In this document: one piece after another, positions 38,627 through 49,972 of the stretch
Position numbering within the stretch: position 1 is the stretch's first letter
Layout of the letters: each line of letters starts with the position of its first letter
DNA from: Tetraselmis striata
Taxonomy: Eukaryota; Chlorophyta; Chlorodendrophyceae; Chlorodendrales; Chlorodendraceae
Assembly (NCBI GenBank): GCA_006384855.1
Contig: VCJN01001012.1
Location: 186,001-250,000, forward strand
Direction: 5' to 3'
DNA length: 64,000 nucleotides
The notes under the pieces: model-generated
Told to the model about the DNA's origin: nothing
The model's input: only the letters and a program-made list of their open reading frames with translations
Database searches by the model: none
Position numbers and translations under genes: made by a program

Positions 38627-39616
38627 CTACCCGCAGGCAGCTGGATTGTACTGGCAGAGGCATTCCACAGAATTTACCTCACAAGGGGAGACCCAGTCCG
38701 CATCCTCCAATGATGGAGCTGACATTTGCCTTTCCAGCCACCCCAACATGCGCGGCACACTGGTATACACGCCAGGCCTATCTCTGCCAGCACAGCCTGC
38801 GCCCCAAGACACAATTCCTAACACGTAACTGCGACCCCCGTCCTCGCCAATCAGCGGGCCACCACTGTCACCCTGGCAAGTATCAATCACTCTGTCGTCG
38901 TTAGTAAAGCCTTGGGCGCATATCACAGAGGTTGTGAGGATGCCGTCGAACATTTGTGGCCCATTGCACTTTTCAAAAGGCACCAGCTGCACCTTGCCTG
39001 CCAACAGTTCATCAGACACTTGCCCGTCTTCCCGAGTACGGCCAAATCCCATGACAAGTAGGTCTTTTCTACTGAATCTCTCCTCCAAGGACGATGGATC
39101 GTGAGGCTGCCAAAGTGTAGCCACTTGGGCGTTTGGCACAGCCCTATCTAGCTTGAGAAGCATGATGTCGCTACTCGCCCCAACCTCCCTTGTCACGTTG
39201 AAATCCGGGTGGATGGCTCTGGCCACAACAGTGTATGTCTCATAGTCTTTGTCAATGACTGTTTGCCGGCCAACTTGAACGACCAGAGCGCCCGGATACC
39301 CCGGGGCAAAGTCGCAGTGCGCGGCAGTGAGGACCGTATCACTCGTGATGAGGGTACCCCCGCAATGAACGGACTGCGGTCCGGAAGCTTGACGTGGCAT
39401 GGTGAAACTGTAGCTTGTAGTTATTCTGAACGCCCGGTTGACACGGACGAAGTACGGAACCTCTTTGATGAGTATGGGATCGCAATTTACGCACACCCCG
39501 CCACCAGCGTCCTCACTCAGCGTATTGCGGGTGGTGGCCGTGGGAGAATAAAACAGTAGTAGCAGCAGCGGCGCCACCGCCACGCCGCGTAGGACGAAAC
39601 AACGACCAGCAGGCAT
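38627..39616 (-). CDS. Secreted trypsin-like serine protease (S1 family)
   Basis: 329 residues from ATG 39616; the frame continues upstream only to a GTG. The N-terminus is a signal peptide (GVAVAPLLLLLFYS, about 11-24). Catalytic triad: His100 (LTAAHC), Asp150 (SSDIMLLKLD), Ser251 (CQGDSGGPL). Asp245, six residues before the serine, predicts cleavage after Lys/Arg. WGAGCAGRDRPGVYTSV completes the S1 pocket region. A propeptide of about 45 residues lacks the usual R-IVGG junction, having instead RNTLSEDAGGGV. The C-terminal extension has four cysteines. Single exon, unlike its intron-rich neighbours. Extracellular or vacuolar proteolysis is likely, with unknown substrate. Confidence 0.9.
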   Translation of the reverse strand: MPAGRCFVLRGVAVAPLLLLLFYSPTATTRNTLSEDAGGGVCVNCDPILIKEVPYFVRVNRAFRITTSYSFTMPRQASGPQSVHCGGTLITSDTVLTAAHCDFAPGYPGALVVQVGRQTVIDKDYETYTVVARAIHPDFNVTREVGASSDIMLLKLDRAVPNAQVATLWQPHDPSSLEERFSRKDLLVMGFGRTREDGQVSDELLAGKVQLVPFEKCNGPQMFDGILTTSVICAQGFTNDDRVIDTCQGDSGGPLIGEDGGRSYVLGIVSWGAGCAGRDRPGVYTSVPRMLGWLERQMSAPSLEDADWVSPCEVNSVECLCQYNPAACG

Positions 39617-40537
39617 TTCACATTTGCCTGCGGCAGTTGGTGAACGCTGCTGGTTAGATCGTGGGGGATGCACGGTACCTTGCTTACTTGCAAGACACTA
39701 CGCGAGGTCGGAAGCCCTCCGCCAGCCGCCAGAGCGGCTGCTATGTACGGGGGAGGCCAACTAGCTAGCTCTTCGAGTTGCCAAGGAATATAAAATCATG
39801 CGGGCGATACCGGTAGTATCAACAGGTGCTGTTCCGGATGAGGCAGGTGCGCGGAACTTGTGATACCAAAGCGCTGATGAACCGGAGAACGCTGAACCGA
39901 CGGACCGGAGTAATATACGTCGGGGCCGTGATGTGGATACGCTGATGGAGACGCGCGCGAGAGCTGTCGCGACAGCTCATAAGCGCGACGTGCTCAGGCG
40001 CTACGTAGATGCAGACAGTGGGGGATGCAAGAGGGGGGTGCCAGCTGCAGCAGTGGTCGGCGGCACGGTACGAGTCGTACTGCAGGAACTGGTACCTCGA
40101 CGGCGGTTTACTTATCTGACGGTTTGCCTTGATGCGGCGGTTACCGGTACAGCACGAATTGTCGGGTAGAGACCAGCGGGCAGCGCCTACATACGGCTAG
40201 CGATACAAGGGGCAGAGGAGGGCACAAACCAATAGACTCCAAGTGCCCGGACGGGATCCCAGTCCGGCGAGTCAGTATCCACTCTCACGGCCGGTTACTG
40301 AGAAGTTTCGCTCGCGATGCGAGGACGAGACGCTCTGATGACATGACCTGTTTTCCGTCGCTGCACTAAAACGCTACTAGCTGGATTAGTCGCTAACGCG
40401 GGCGCGCGCTGGCGGAAAATGATATCGCGTACGATGGGGCTGTGCGAGTATCTGGTGCGAATTACACAAAGGGCAGTAACAAATCCAGTTATATACTGCT
40501 AAAGAATCAAAATCAAAAAATCAAAAAATCAAAAAAT
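39617..40537. other. Gene-free stretch upstream of the protease
   Basis: No gene recognised. Presumably includes the protease promoter. A short run of TCAAAAAA repeats precedes the stem-loop copy at 40538. Confidence 0.4.
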
Positions 40538-40560
40538 CAAGCCGCCTAAAAGCGGCCCGC
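40538..40560 (-). repeat. Dispersed stem-loop motif, copy 4
   Basis: CAAGCCGCCTAAAAGCGGCC, the reverse complement of the motif at 4035-4056 and 25028-25048. It directly follows an A-rich TCAAAAAA repeat tail and may be an end of a non-autonomous transposon. Confidence 0.5.
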
Positions 40561-40830
40561 ATCACGCTTGAGGCGAGATGGATGAGTGATGCGCATACGG
40601 TTCAGAGTCTGGGCCAAACGTGCACGTGTGTGTGAGGGTGATCCTCCGACGTGCTGCGCAGCTTCGGCAACGGGATGGAAGACGAATCTGCGCCGTCTGA
40701 TGAGGCAGCGAGCGCGCTCTCGAGCCGCCACCAAGCTCAGAACCCCGAAGAAATCTCTTGCGAGTAAGGCCCCCTGGTGAGCCCGGGTGGTGCACCAAGT
40801 GCTCCGCGATGAGAACCTAAAAACCGCGAG

Positions 40831-41080
40831 TAAAGTAAAGTAAAGTTCGCCCCGGGACATCGGCCGAAGCCGCCCCAGCACTTGACCTCGTGCGCCAACT
40901 GCAGTCGTAGGTCTGGCATAGCCCATAGACCATTGCCTCATTCGAACCCCGAAGGGCTAATGCATCAACCGAGTAAACCCGGGACACGCCGGGCCGATAT
41001 TGCCGAAATACATCGGCCAGGAATCGAACCCGGTACCTCTCGCACACGAGACGACCGCTCTACCGAGCGGACAAGGGATG
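40831..41080 (-). mobile_element. tRNA-derived SINE, copy 2
   Basis: On the minus strand the head (41080-41030) looks like a tRNA: CCGCTCGGTAGAGCGG (D-arm/A-box region) and GGGTTCGATTCCTG (B-box). An unrelated body follows, with TTCGAATGAGGCAATGG and CAGACCTACGACTGCAG, ending in a (CTTTA)n tail at 40831. Copy 1 at 48779-49016 is very similar over its whole length. It would be transcribed by RNA polymerase III and moved by a LINE. Confidence 0.8.
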
Positions 41081-41194
41081 TACCTTGTATCGCGAGTATC
41101 TGGTACGGTCAGTGCCAGACCATCGGCGGCTCGACTCTGTATTTTAAATTAAACATTGCAATCCGGTACGGGTATCTCATGGTAAATAAGCGTA

Positions 41195-41362
41195 CAGTGA
41201 CTATACCGATATAATAAACATTGCGTCCCCCCCCCCCCCCGTTCACTATATCGGTATGTTCACTATATCGGTGTTCATTATAAGCAGGCCCACCCGACCG
41301 CTATAGTAAACGGTTTACTAAATCGGTACTATTGTTTATTGTAACGGTGACCCCGTTCACTG
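41195..41362. mobile_element. pogo/mariner-like MITE, copy 1
   Basis: 168 bp flanked by TA on both sides (41193-41194 and 41363-41364). Ends begin CAGTGA and continue with AT-rich sequence similar on both sides (CCGATATAATAAACA and CCGTTACAATAAACA). The interior has repeated TTCACTATATCGGTA words and a poly-C run of about 14. The TA target and CAGTGA-type ends fit Tc1/mariner-pogo non-autonomous elements. Confidence 0.65.
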
Positions 41363-41809
41363 TAGCAGTCTGTGCCCATGCAAGGCAACATGTGACTCTG
41401 GATTTGTGTTTCAAGAGTTCTTGATTACTTTACTGTACATGGCTTTCTAAGGTGCCGGAGAGGGCAGGAGTGACTACGGTGCTGGGGGGCGGGGAGCGGG
41501 AGATGGTGCAGGAAGTTGCTGCACCCTTGCGCGCCACAGCGCTCTAGGCTGGGTTGAGGCCCTCCAGGCCGTATCCTGCAGTTGTCTAGATAGGAACAGC
41601 GCTGCTCGGTGGGCGTCGCCATGGCGCGATGGCGACAGACGCGATGGGGCAGTTGAGTGGCGGTGGGCGCAATGTGCCGCAGTGTGCCGCCGCCGCCGCC
41701 GCCGCCGAGTGGCTGTAGAGGCCTCTGCGCCCGTACTGGAACGGTACCGGCTATCGGAACACGCCAACGGCCGGGTTCGGCGTCGGCAACACTGCCGTTA
41801 TGTAGAGAA
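41363..41809. other. Gene-free stretch between two MITEs
   Basis: No gene. Contains a (CCG)n microsatellite near 41688-41706. Confidence 0.5.
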
Positions 41810-42011
41810 GTTTACTATATCGGTATAGTTTGGGGCATTGTGTCCCCCCCCCCCCGTTCACTATAGCGGTAAGTTTATTATACTGGTAAGTTTATTATAG
41901 GGGTATACATAGGGATTTTTCCCGGTGTTAAGAATCCGTCCCCCCCCCCCCCCCGTTCACTATATCGGTATGTTCACTATATCGGTATTCATTATATCGG
42001 TATAGTCACTG
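41810..42011. mobile_element. pogo/mariner-like MITE, copy 2
   Basis: The right end (TATAGTCACTG followed by TA at 42012-42013) is the complement of the left end of copy 1. The left end near 41810 is less clear. The interior again has TTCACTATAGCGGTA words and two poly-C runs (about 41846 and 41940). It is the same family as the neighbour, diverged. Confidence 0.55.
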
Positions 42012-42574
42012 TATTAGTTAATTAATGACCTGAACTACTACCCCGCGCAGCACCAAGCTTAACATTCCCGTCACAGGGTTATTGCAACTACCGATACGTA
42101 CCGGTACCGGTACTTCTACTTTCGGGTGCAACTGTACAAGGTGCCAGTACCAATATTATCCGCGCCTTGCTGAGGAAATAGTACCGGAGAATTGCGAATA
42201 ATACATGCATTCATGTTGCTCAGAATTGTTGATACGGGTACCGCACCGGTAGTATCGCCCTGCTTTCATTCGCATCGCGTCGGCCACGGGATAAAACCAA
42301 AATGATTCGCCATCTTTATTACCTGTTTCCGCTGTAGGGAATCTATCTACATGGCAAAGTGGGGACATATTGAGGGCTTTTTACGGCGGGAAAGGGAAAG
42401 GAAGGGGGGGGGGGGGGGGGTTAAGATGAGACCGGGGTAACACCGAGCACACCAGGTGTGCAGCTGTCGACTGCTCTGAGTTGGAAGAGGCTGAGGTGCT
42501 GGATTTGAACGCTCCAAAGATGCCATGGTGATGTTGGCAGCTGCAATGAGACGGCTGGCTGGGTCGTGCCATGG

Positions 42575-42579
42575 TTACA
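42575..42579 (-). terminator. TGTAA polyadenylation signal (UTP3 gene)
   Basis: Minus-strand TGTAA 51 bases after the UTP3 stop. Confidence 0.6.
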
Positions 42580-42629
42580 GGCCCCACCCATGGCCAGGCC
42601 CAGGAAGGCATTCTCGCGTTGCTCGCCCC

Positions 42630-45460
42630 TCACAGCTTGCGGCTCTTGGTGACGCGGGCCTTGATTCCGGTCTCCTCGCCACCGTAGCCGCCTGCAGGCG
42701 TGCGCACGTCCTGCACCTGTCCCTTGCGCCGCACCTGCGCCTTGGCGTAGCCCAATCGGTGCTTCTTGCGCGGGTTCTTCTTCTCCTTGGAGCGGTGCGG
42801 AGTCAGGCCGCGGTTCTTCTCGATGTCGCGGCCGATGGCGCGCATGGAGTTGTCCACCTCCGCATCCTTTGTGGGCGGCTGTGTCTCCGGGAACGCGTAC
42901 TTGCCCTTCCGTGCTGCCAGCTTGGAGCTCGCCTTCTTGACAGCTTCCGAGTAGGTGGCGTCTACGCTCTGGCGCGCCCGCTTTGCCTCGCGGCGCGCTG
43001 CTGCCTCGTCTTCCACTGCCTCGGCCGCCGCCACCTGCCGCGCGCGCTTGCTGTCCATCTTGGCGCGCCGATCAGAGAGCGGCTCCCGAGCCGGCAGCTC
43101 CGCATCACCTGTGGGAAATGAGGGCAGAGCGGAGGCGGGGGAGAGCGGGGGTGGGGGTCAGTGGCACAGGGCGGGTGATTGATTGTCAGACCCGGATCCG
43201 CATGGCCAGTGGAACTCGGGATTGAGGGACAGCTGATAGGGCCCGTCGCCCAGCCATCCCCCATGAGGGCCAGGGCAACACCACGTACCTGTGGGCACGC
43301 CCTTCTTCTTGTTTGTGCCAAACATGTCAGCGCCAAAGCGCTGCGCGGTGCGGCCACCGCCGCCGTCCTCCGCCCCAACAAGGTCCGCCACGTCATCGGC
43401 AAAGTCATCCAGCATGCCGTGGCCAGAGAGGCCTGTGCGCCGCAGCGCTCGCTCGCGCTTGCGCTCATCCTTGGTGAGAGCCACGCGCACAAAGGCCTCC
43501 TCCTCTGCCTCGTCGCGCGCCTCGCGCCGTTGCCGCGCCCGCAGCGCCTCGCGCCCCTCAAGCCCGGCTGAGGTACCACCGGCGCCCCGCACCTCCTCCG
43601 GCGCACCCTCCAGCTCAGCCATCAGCTCGCGGACCGTCTCGCTGCGCGCCGCGCGCCGCACCGACTCCTTGCCAGCGCGCTCCTCCCGCCGGCGCGCTGC
43701 GCGCGTGCCCGGCCCATCCTCCATCGCCACCGGGTTGAGCCGCGGCGCGCGGTACATGCCACCCTCCTTCACCTCGCCCTCCTCCCCCGCGCCGCCAACA
43801 TGGCCTTTTCCGTCGCCCGCCGCTGCCTTGGCCAGAGCACCCAGACGCGGCTTGTACTGCAGCAATTCCTCCTCCCCCTCAGCAAGCAGGCCAACACCAC
43901 CGCCGACGCTCCCCTTGTCGCCGGCGGCAGCGACCGCCAGCAGCTTTTGGATCTGGTACTCCAGCTTCTTCTCCACGGGGCGGATCTTCTCCAAGTACGC
44001 GCGCAGCTGCACCAGGCGCAGGATCACCGGGTGGTCTTTCACCGGCTTGCCCTCTGCCTTCAGCAAGCAGTAGAACACGATGCACTGGCAATAGTGCAGC
44101 ATCAAAATGTTCTTGGCCTCCAACAGGCTGACGCCTTCCTTGGTGACGCCCATGCCGCCGGCACGTACCTACCAAAGTACCAGTCAGCAGCTCTTAGAGC
44201 ATCCCCAGCGCGCTGGATGGCTGCACCCTTTCCTAAGGCACATGCAATGCCACGGCAGTGATGGTACCAGGGTTTGCAGGGCAAGGGCGGCTGTACCTCC
44301 TCCAGCAGCGGCCCTATGCGGTAGCGCAACTCGCCCAGATGAGACTGCAGTTCCTGCAGGAGTGCCAGCAGCTCGGGCGCGTTGGCGGTCACCCAGGCAC
44401 GGCGCTCGCCGTCGGTGAGGCTCGCCGGGTCCGCCACGATGCGCTCCACGCCGGGTGCCTTGCCACCCTGCACACACCACCACCCAGTTGGCCTCACTCA
44501 GTTGGCCCCACTCGACATGGCAACACTGGGCACGAGCAGCAGAGGAGACATTGGGGTCCAATGAGAGAATAAAGCCACGCCGCAAGCCCACAGCGGTGTA
44601 CCTTTGCGACCTGCTGCTCGAGTGTCATCTCGCCTTCGTCCTCCTCCCCGCTGGATGAGGCGCTCGACCCATCGTCCTCATCCTCCTCCTCCTCAAAGTC
44701 ACCAGGCTGAAGGTCCTCCGCCGCCTCGCGTTGCAGGCGGACAGCCTCCTCCTCTTCCTCTTGAATGGCGTCCTCGTCATCGGTGAGCTGCAACAGATGA
44801 GGGAGTGAGTTACCATACCCGCACCACGCCCCCTGGGGGCACACAAGCGCTGGCGGCAGCTCACCTCGTACTCGTTGGTGTCCGCGTTGTAGTAATCGCG
44901 CTTCTTCTTCCCCCACTTGACCTTACCGGCGCCGTCCACCTCATCCTCCTCGTCCTCCTCCCCGTCACTGCCAGGGGCCGTGGTCGTCTTGAGCTTCTGC
45001 CCCAGCAGCTTTGCCTGCTTGGCCACTGCAGTCACCAGTCCACAGAGGCTCAGGGTACAACGGGACAGGTAAATGGGATAGAGGGATGAAAAGGTCTGGG
45101 CAAGTGTCAGAAACATCATGGGAGGCTGAGATGGGGGGGGGGGAGGGGGGGAGGCTCACGTCGCCCGATCATGCCGCCGTCCTCTCCCTCAGCCTCGGAG
45201 TCATCGTCCGCTTCCTCGTCGGAGTCCTCAGAGTCGCCCGCATCGCTAAGTTCGTATACCCCCTCGTCAGACCCGTCGTCCTCCTCCGAGTCCCCCTCCA
45301 CGTCGGATTCGGACACGTCGAGGCTGAGCTTTTCCTTCTGGCGGTGAAAGGTATCGATGTCGTCGTACATGTCGGCCGGCAGCCGCTGTGCCTTGCCGCC
45401 GGCGACGCCCTTGCTGCCGCCGCCCCGCCCCCGCCCTCCGCCGGATGCCTTGCGACCCAT
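42630..45460 (-). CDS. UTP3: UTP3/SAS10, small-subunit processome protein
   Basis: Six exons on the minus strand: 45460-45160, 45025-44865, 44787-44602, 44467-44297, 44168-43289, 43108-42630. All introns are GT-AG and phases agree, giving 725 residues. The N-terminus is Gly/Arg-rich, then strongly acidic stretches (EEEEDEDD). The Sas10/Utp3/C1D domain is at about 225-350 (LLEAKNILMLHYCQCIVFYCLLKAEG, VKDHPVILRLVQLR). The Sas10 C-terminal domain is at about 645-725 (IEKNRGLTPHRSKEKKNPRKKHR, YGGEETGIKARVTKSRKL). In yeast and human it belongs to the U3 snoRNP/SSU processome for 18S rRNA maturation in the nucleolus. Poly-G (26 G) lies close upstream of the start. Confidence 0.93.
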
Positions 45461-46639
45461 AGCGACTCCCTCAGCGTAGACACGGCCTGGGCTTCCAACT
45501 GTTTTGACGCGTGGAGGGGGGGGGGGGGGGGGGGGGGGGGGAGCGACGTCTGCTGTTGTGGTATCCGGCGGCGCGCCGTGGGACTCGGCGTCGTCTGGCC
45601 GACCCCCACGGCGCGACCCTGGCCTGCCGCCGCTGCGCGCCGCCGTCCTCGCGCCGCCGTTCGTGATGGGTTACACGGGCGGGCGGTTTACTACACGACG
45701 AGACGGGCGAAGGCAAAGTACAGGTACTACTACTACCAGTACGGGCCTTTTGTACTTCACACAAGTACGGGCTGCCGTCGCCTCGTCTGCGCAAAGCGCG
45801 CGCGCTAAATAATATGCGCCGGTGATACTTACCCCTCCTGATCCCTAAAACCCCTTTTACAGCGATAAAAATTGTGACCCCTGAAATTATTTCAGACCCC
45901 GCGAGTAGCCTATATAGGCAATTTTCTTTTCAGACCCCCCTCACCGGACGTCCTGAAGACATTTATGGGGGGGGGGGAGGTTGCTGAAAATTAAGGCTTT
46001 TCAGGCCTGAAATGGGGGTCTGAAGAGACAAACCACGTACAACCTCGTACAACCTCGTAGCAAGTATCACGGCAGGGTGGGCCGGTTGCCACCCGGTAAA
46101 GGCACCCCCCCCCCCCCCCCCCCCCCGCCCCCCACCCCGCCCGACTACCTCGCCACGGTGCAGTCGGCCGTGGAGGGAGACGCGGCACCGCATGTCGTCG
46201 ACAGTGGAAACACTATCCCACAGCTTTAGGGCGGGGCTTCCGCCGGCTTGAAGCACATCTGCTCCTATGCCGACGAGTGCGCAGGGGCGATCGAGGAGGG
46301 GACGCGACTTCGTCCCGCTTGAGCAACTGGCATGTCAATCTTGTCACACCCGGTACTTGCACCACGTGTGCCAGTCCGCCTTTGAGTACGAGGTGTTGCT
46401 GCCCGCCGGGATAGAGGTAGAGGGCTGCCGCAAGCTCTGCAAGCCATGCATGTTGCAGATCGCCGTACCGGGCGGCGGTGCGTCTGGACACGGTGCGCCC
46501 CCGGGAGGGAAAATCATGCAGCATCCAGTCCTGCTACCAATAGCAGCGGTAGCATCAGCGCAGCATATCAGCGCGCCGCACCCGTCAAGGCGCAGTCAGA
46601 ACTGCCGCCAGCACAGTCAGGAGCCACGACCACCACCGG
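45461..46639. other. Gene-free stretch with long homopolymers
   Basis: No convincing gene. 26 G at 45516-45541 and 22 C at 46105-46126. A related TTTTGTACTTCACACAAGTA motif near 45747 resembles the dispersed motif at 3991. Frames around 46267-46500 contain a Cys-containing stretch of unknown meaning and may belong to the start of LINE copy B. Confidence 0.45.
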
Positions 46640-48700
46640 CAAAGGTGGATGACCGGTGCGTTGGGGCGGCGCCGGGCGGAACCCCACGCCGCACTGATGG
46701 AGCGCATCGCCGCCTTTGGCACGTCGGGATACGGCTGCCACCATGGGGCCATGCGGCTGCTGGTCATATGAGTAGTGCGGCAGACTGGCTTCCTCAACCG
46801 CATGATGCCGCCGTCAGAGCTGGACCCTTTCTTGGGGGCCGTGGACGCCGCCAACATTTCGGCTGCATTTTCGTTGCTTGGTTTGGACGCTTGCGACCAG
46901 TCTATACACCGCGCATGGAGGCCGCGATCGTCCAGATGAGTATATGCCCGCGGGTTTTGGCGGTTTGAATATGGCCTTGCTGCAGACTGAGGCCCCCGCG
47001 GCGTTTTATTCCGCGCAATGGCTTGTCCCACCAAAGCTAGTGCGGGAGTACGGGCCCGCCCTCGGCCCGTTGTACGAGGCGGTCCGCGCCGAGGTGTCGT
47101 CCGTGGCTACGAGTGCATTGCCATGGGCGCGCGAGATGCGCCGCGTATACGACATTGTACGGGCCCTCACCACGTTACCGCAAGCAAATGTGCGGCGCGC
47201 ACGCGCGCGCCGCATACGGGCACGCCCACGATATCTTTAAGTTAGTTACGGTCGGTAATGCTACGATCACCGCTGCACCGGATCCATCAGCTGGTACTAC
47301 GACCCGTACGGCGACGAGCACTAACGGAAGACTGCGCGTCACCACATCTCCGTTTACGGCCACTCCCCGTGGAGTTGGTACTGGTGAGGCCGCCTCTGCT
47401 GCCCAGCAATCGCTTCCTATCGGTGGTACGAGTACTGCCAAAACCGTTTCTACATGCGCTTCTGTAGCTCTCAAGATACCGTCGCCCTGCGAATTAGTGG
47501 CATCCCCTCCGTGAGTGGCAACCCATTCCCTACTATAACCGCAGCCACGCGGTACTACTGCTGCGCCCTCGGGTACGGGTAGGTACGGGTGCTGCCTCCG
47601 ATGATCAACCCACGACCATGGTTGTCCAACGCCACCTCAGCCGTGCGATTCGCTTGCATGACTTTGTGGTCCTCGCTCTTGGCTTCCAACGTATGGGTGC
47701 CGCGGCCTCGCGACTTGATACCATGCGCTCGTACATCGCGTGCTGGCCGGGCTCCCTATCGCTTTTCCAGTCGGATCACGAGTCAGCCTGCAAGATTCCC
47801 CATGCTGCTTACTCGGCCGCCGCTGCGCGGGTGCTGGGCCTTTGCCCGCGCGGGGGTTCCGCGCTTGACACATACATGCCCTGGCCCTACGTGTGGTATT
47901 GACCCCTCATGGCTTCGCTCCACGGATGGCTCGAACCGGAACGCTACGGATTTGTCGTGGATCATCTACCCATGTATATGCCCCGCAGCGCACTACAAGC
48001 ACCGCATGCATACCCCTTTGAAAAATCTGTGGGCTTCTATGGCGATTGAAGCGGGGGCGGTGCTCGACCTGGACCGCTCGGGAGTCGGCGACTTGACCCT
48101 TGAGACGAGTGGGCTGCGATCACCGGACCGCTCGCGGCCGTCAGATTTGACGTTGGCGGGGTGGGGGGGCATGCGGTTAACTGTTCGATTTCGCATGGGT
48201 GCGCTGTCCTCCTCGACCCCCACTTGGGGCAACGACCCCCGCTGGTGCACCCCGGGGATCGCGGCGACCCAAGCGGAGCACAACAAGCTGGCGGCGGACG
48301 GGGCATCTTCCGCCCCGGTGCAGGGTGTTCACCGGTACTATCCTTTTGTGGTTGAGGACCGCGGCCGCCTCGGAAAATCCGCTTTAACGGTGGTCTACAT
48401 CTTCGCGGTGTTACTTGTTGTGCGCAACTTCCCTTGCGATCCTTCCGCCCCGACTTCTTGCTTCCTTCGTGGTCAGTCCGTCCAAGCTCTTCGGAACTTT
48501 GTTGCCAGCCAGCCCGCTGAGTTCCGCCATCACCTGTCGCGCACGCGGCGGGGGTTATTGCAGCGAGTCTTTGCTTGCGTGCATGGTACCTTGGGCGGCA
48601 TTCTCTCTGCCGGAGTGCAGACGGCCAAGTTTGATGCGTTTGCCCGTGCTCATTCCGCACCCTCTTCTAGTGTTGCTTCCACCGCGCAATTGTTGTAGTG
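46640..48700 (+). mobile_element. LINE fragment B (inverse of copy A)
   Basis: Plus-strand homologue of the fragment at 26474-28545, starting with GGATGACCGGTGCGTTGGGG and containing the same RT-tail phrases (GGLNMALLQTEAPAAF, HLSRAIRLHDFV, AAAARVLGLCP). The same endonuclease-like end follows (GVHRYYPFVVEDRGRLG, near 48320-48390). The reading moves between frames several times, so it is non-functional. Both copies start at the same point, suggesting similar 5-prime truncation or a shared source. A SINE follows 80 bases downstream. Confidence 0.65.
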
Positions 48701-48778
48701 GACGTTTCCTATTGCCTTTTTGGGTGGTTTCTTGATCGCCTTTTGCAGCTAGCTCATGTAACTATACTACCGCGTTGT

Positions 48779-49016
48779 TCATCCCTTGTCCGCTCGGTTG
48801 AGCGGTCGTCTCGTACGCGAGAAGTCCCGGGATCGATTCCGTGTCGATATATTTCGGCAATCTCGTCGTTTACCCGGTTGATGCATTAGCCCTTCGGGGT
48901 TCGAATGAGGCAATGGTCTGCGGGCTATGCCAGACCTACGACTGCAGTTGGCGCAAGCGGTCAAGTGCTGGGGCGGCTTCGGCCGGTGTCCCGTGGCGAA
49001 CTTTACTTTTACTTTC
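48779..49016 (+). mobile_element. tRNA-derived SINE, copy 1
   Basis: A tRNA-like head with GCTCGGTTGAGCGG and the B-box-like GGGATCGATTCCG, then the same body as copy 2 (TTCGAATGAGGCAATGG, CAGACCTACGACTGCAG), ending CTTTACTTTTACTTTC. The anticodon arm is degenerate (short loop), so the source tRNA cannot be named. Confidence 0.8.
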
Positions 49017-49695
49017 ACCGCGCTCTTATCGTCGCTTCAGAACTTTACCGGTACTACAGGGTACTTTGCGAGGATGGTCAATCTGACATAAAAAACATAA
49101 GTACAGGTAGCTAGTAGATCATAGATGATAGCAAATACCGATCGACGAGGGGCCCGAGTGCAAATACGCCTAGATTTTGTCTGTATTACTTTTGGTCTCA
49201 GCATCACGCGCTTAGATATCGTGCTCATGTCGTGTTCCGTCATGCTGCTGAGCATCTGAATAACGCGAACGACTGCGGGTACACGTACCGTAGGGCTAGA
49301 ATCCCCGCAGCATATTACGACTATCAGATAGCGGGCAGCATGCTGCGCAAGCAAGGCGGGGCGGCGCATGGCGCATGCTGGACTGTACGCATGTGCCCGG
49401 CCACCCTCGCCAGAGACGTCATCCTGGAAGCAGACGCACGCGCTGGAGCGGGAATCCTGCCGAAACTACTGCCACTCGTGCCGTTGCTTGCACATCTGCG
49501 ACTGGCTGGGACCTTCCCCCCCCCCCCCCCCCCCGCCCCCTCTCTCCCCCGCCGCCTCGAGTTCCCCACCTGGTACGGAGCTGAAACGGCGGGCAGCCCC
49601 ATCATATAAATCGCGCCGCTCTGGGACGCGCCGGCAGAGAGCCGGGGAGGCGCTGCTCGGGCGACAGCGGAGGCCCGTACGCCCACCTCGGCAGC
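49017..49695. other. Spacer with a poly-C tract
   Basis: No gene recognised. A poly-C run lies at about 49517-49534. The final 100-200 bases probably hold the promoter and leader of the following coiled-coil gene. Confidence 0.4.
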
Positions 49696-49932
49696 ATGGG
49701 CCAAGCCAGCGAGTTCTCGTCGTATTTGCAAACCTCGCGGCGGCCCAGCAGCGCGGCGCAGCAGGTGCTGCTCCCAGCTCCTACCGCGGCCCACGGTGCC
49801 AATCAAGCACCGCCGCATGGGGCGACAGTCAGCCAGTGCAGGCGGGCGCGCGGTCTGGTCGGTTTTGGGTGGGCTGCGCTCCCTGTATGGATGTACTTGC
49901 TATTGTGAGATCATAGCTTACACACCATAGCT

Positions 49933-49972
<40 letters not shown>

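Noticed and set aside
45011-45808. Plus-strand frame of 265 codons opposite the UTP3 start
   Set aside because: It runs antisense to UTP3 exons 1 and 2 and through a poly-G tract encoding Gly only; the minus strand has the clear gene.
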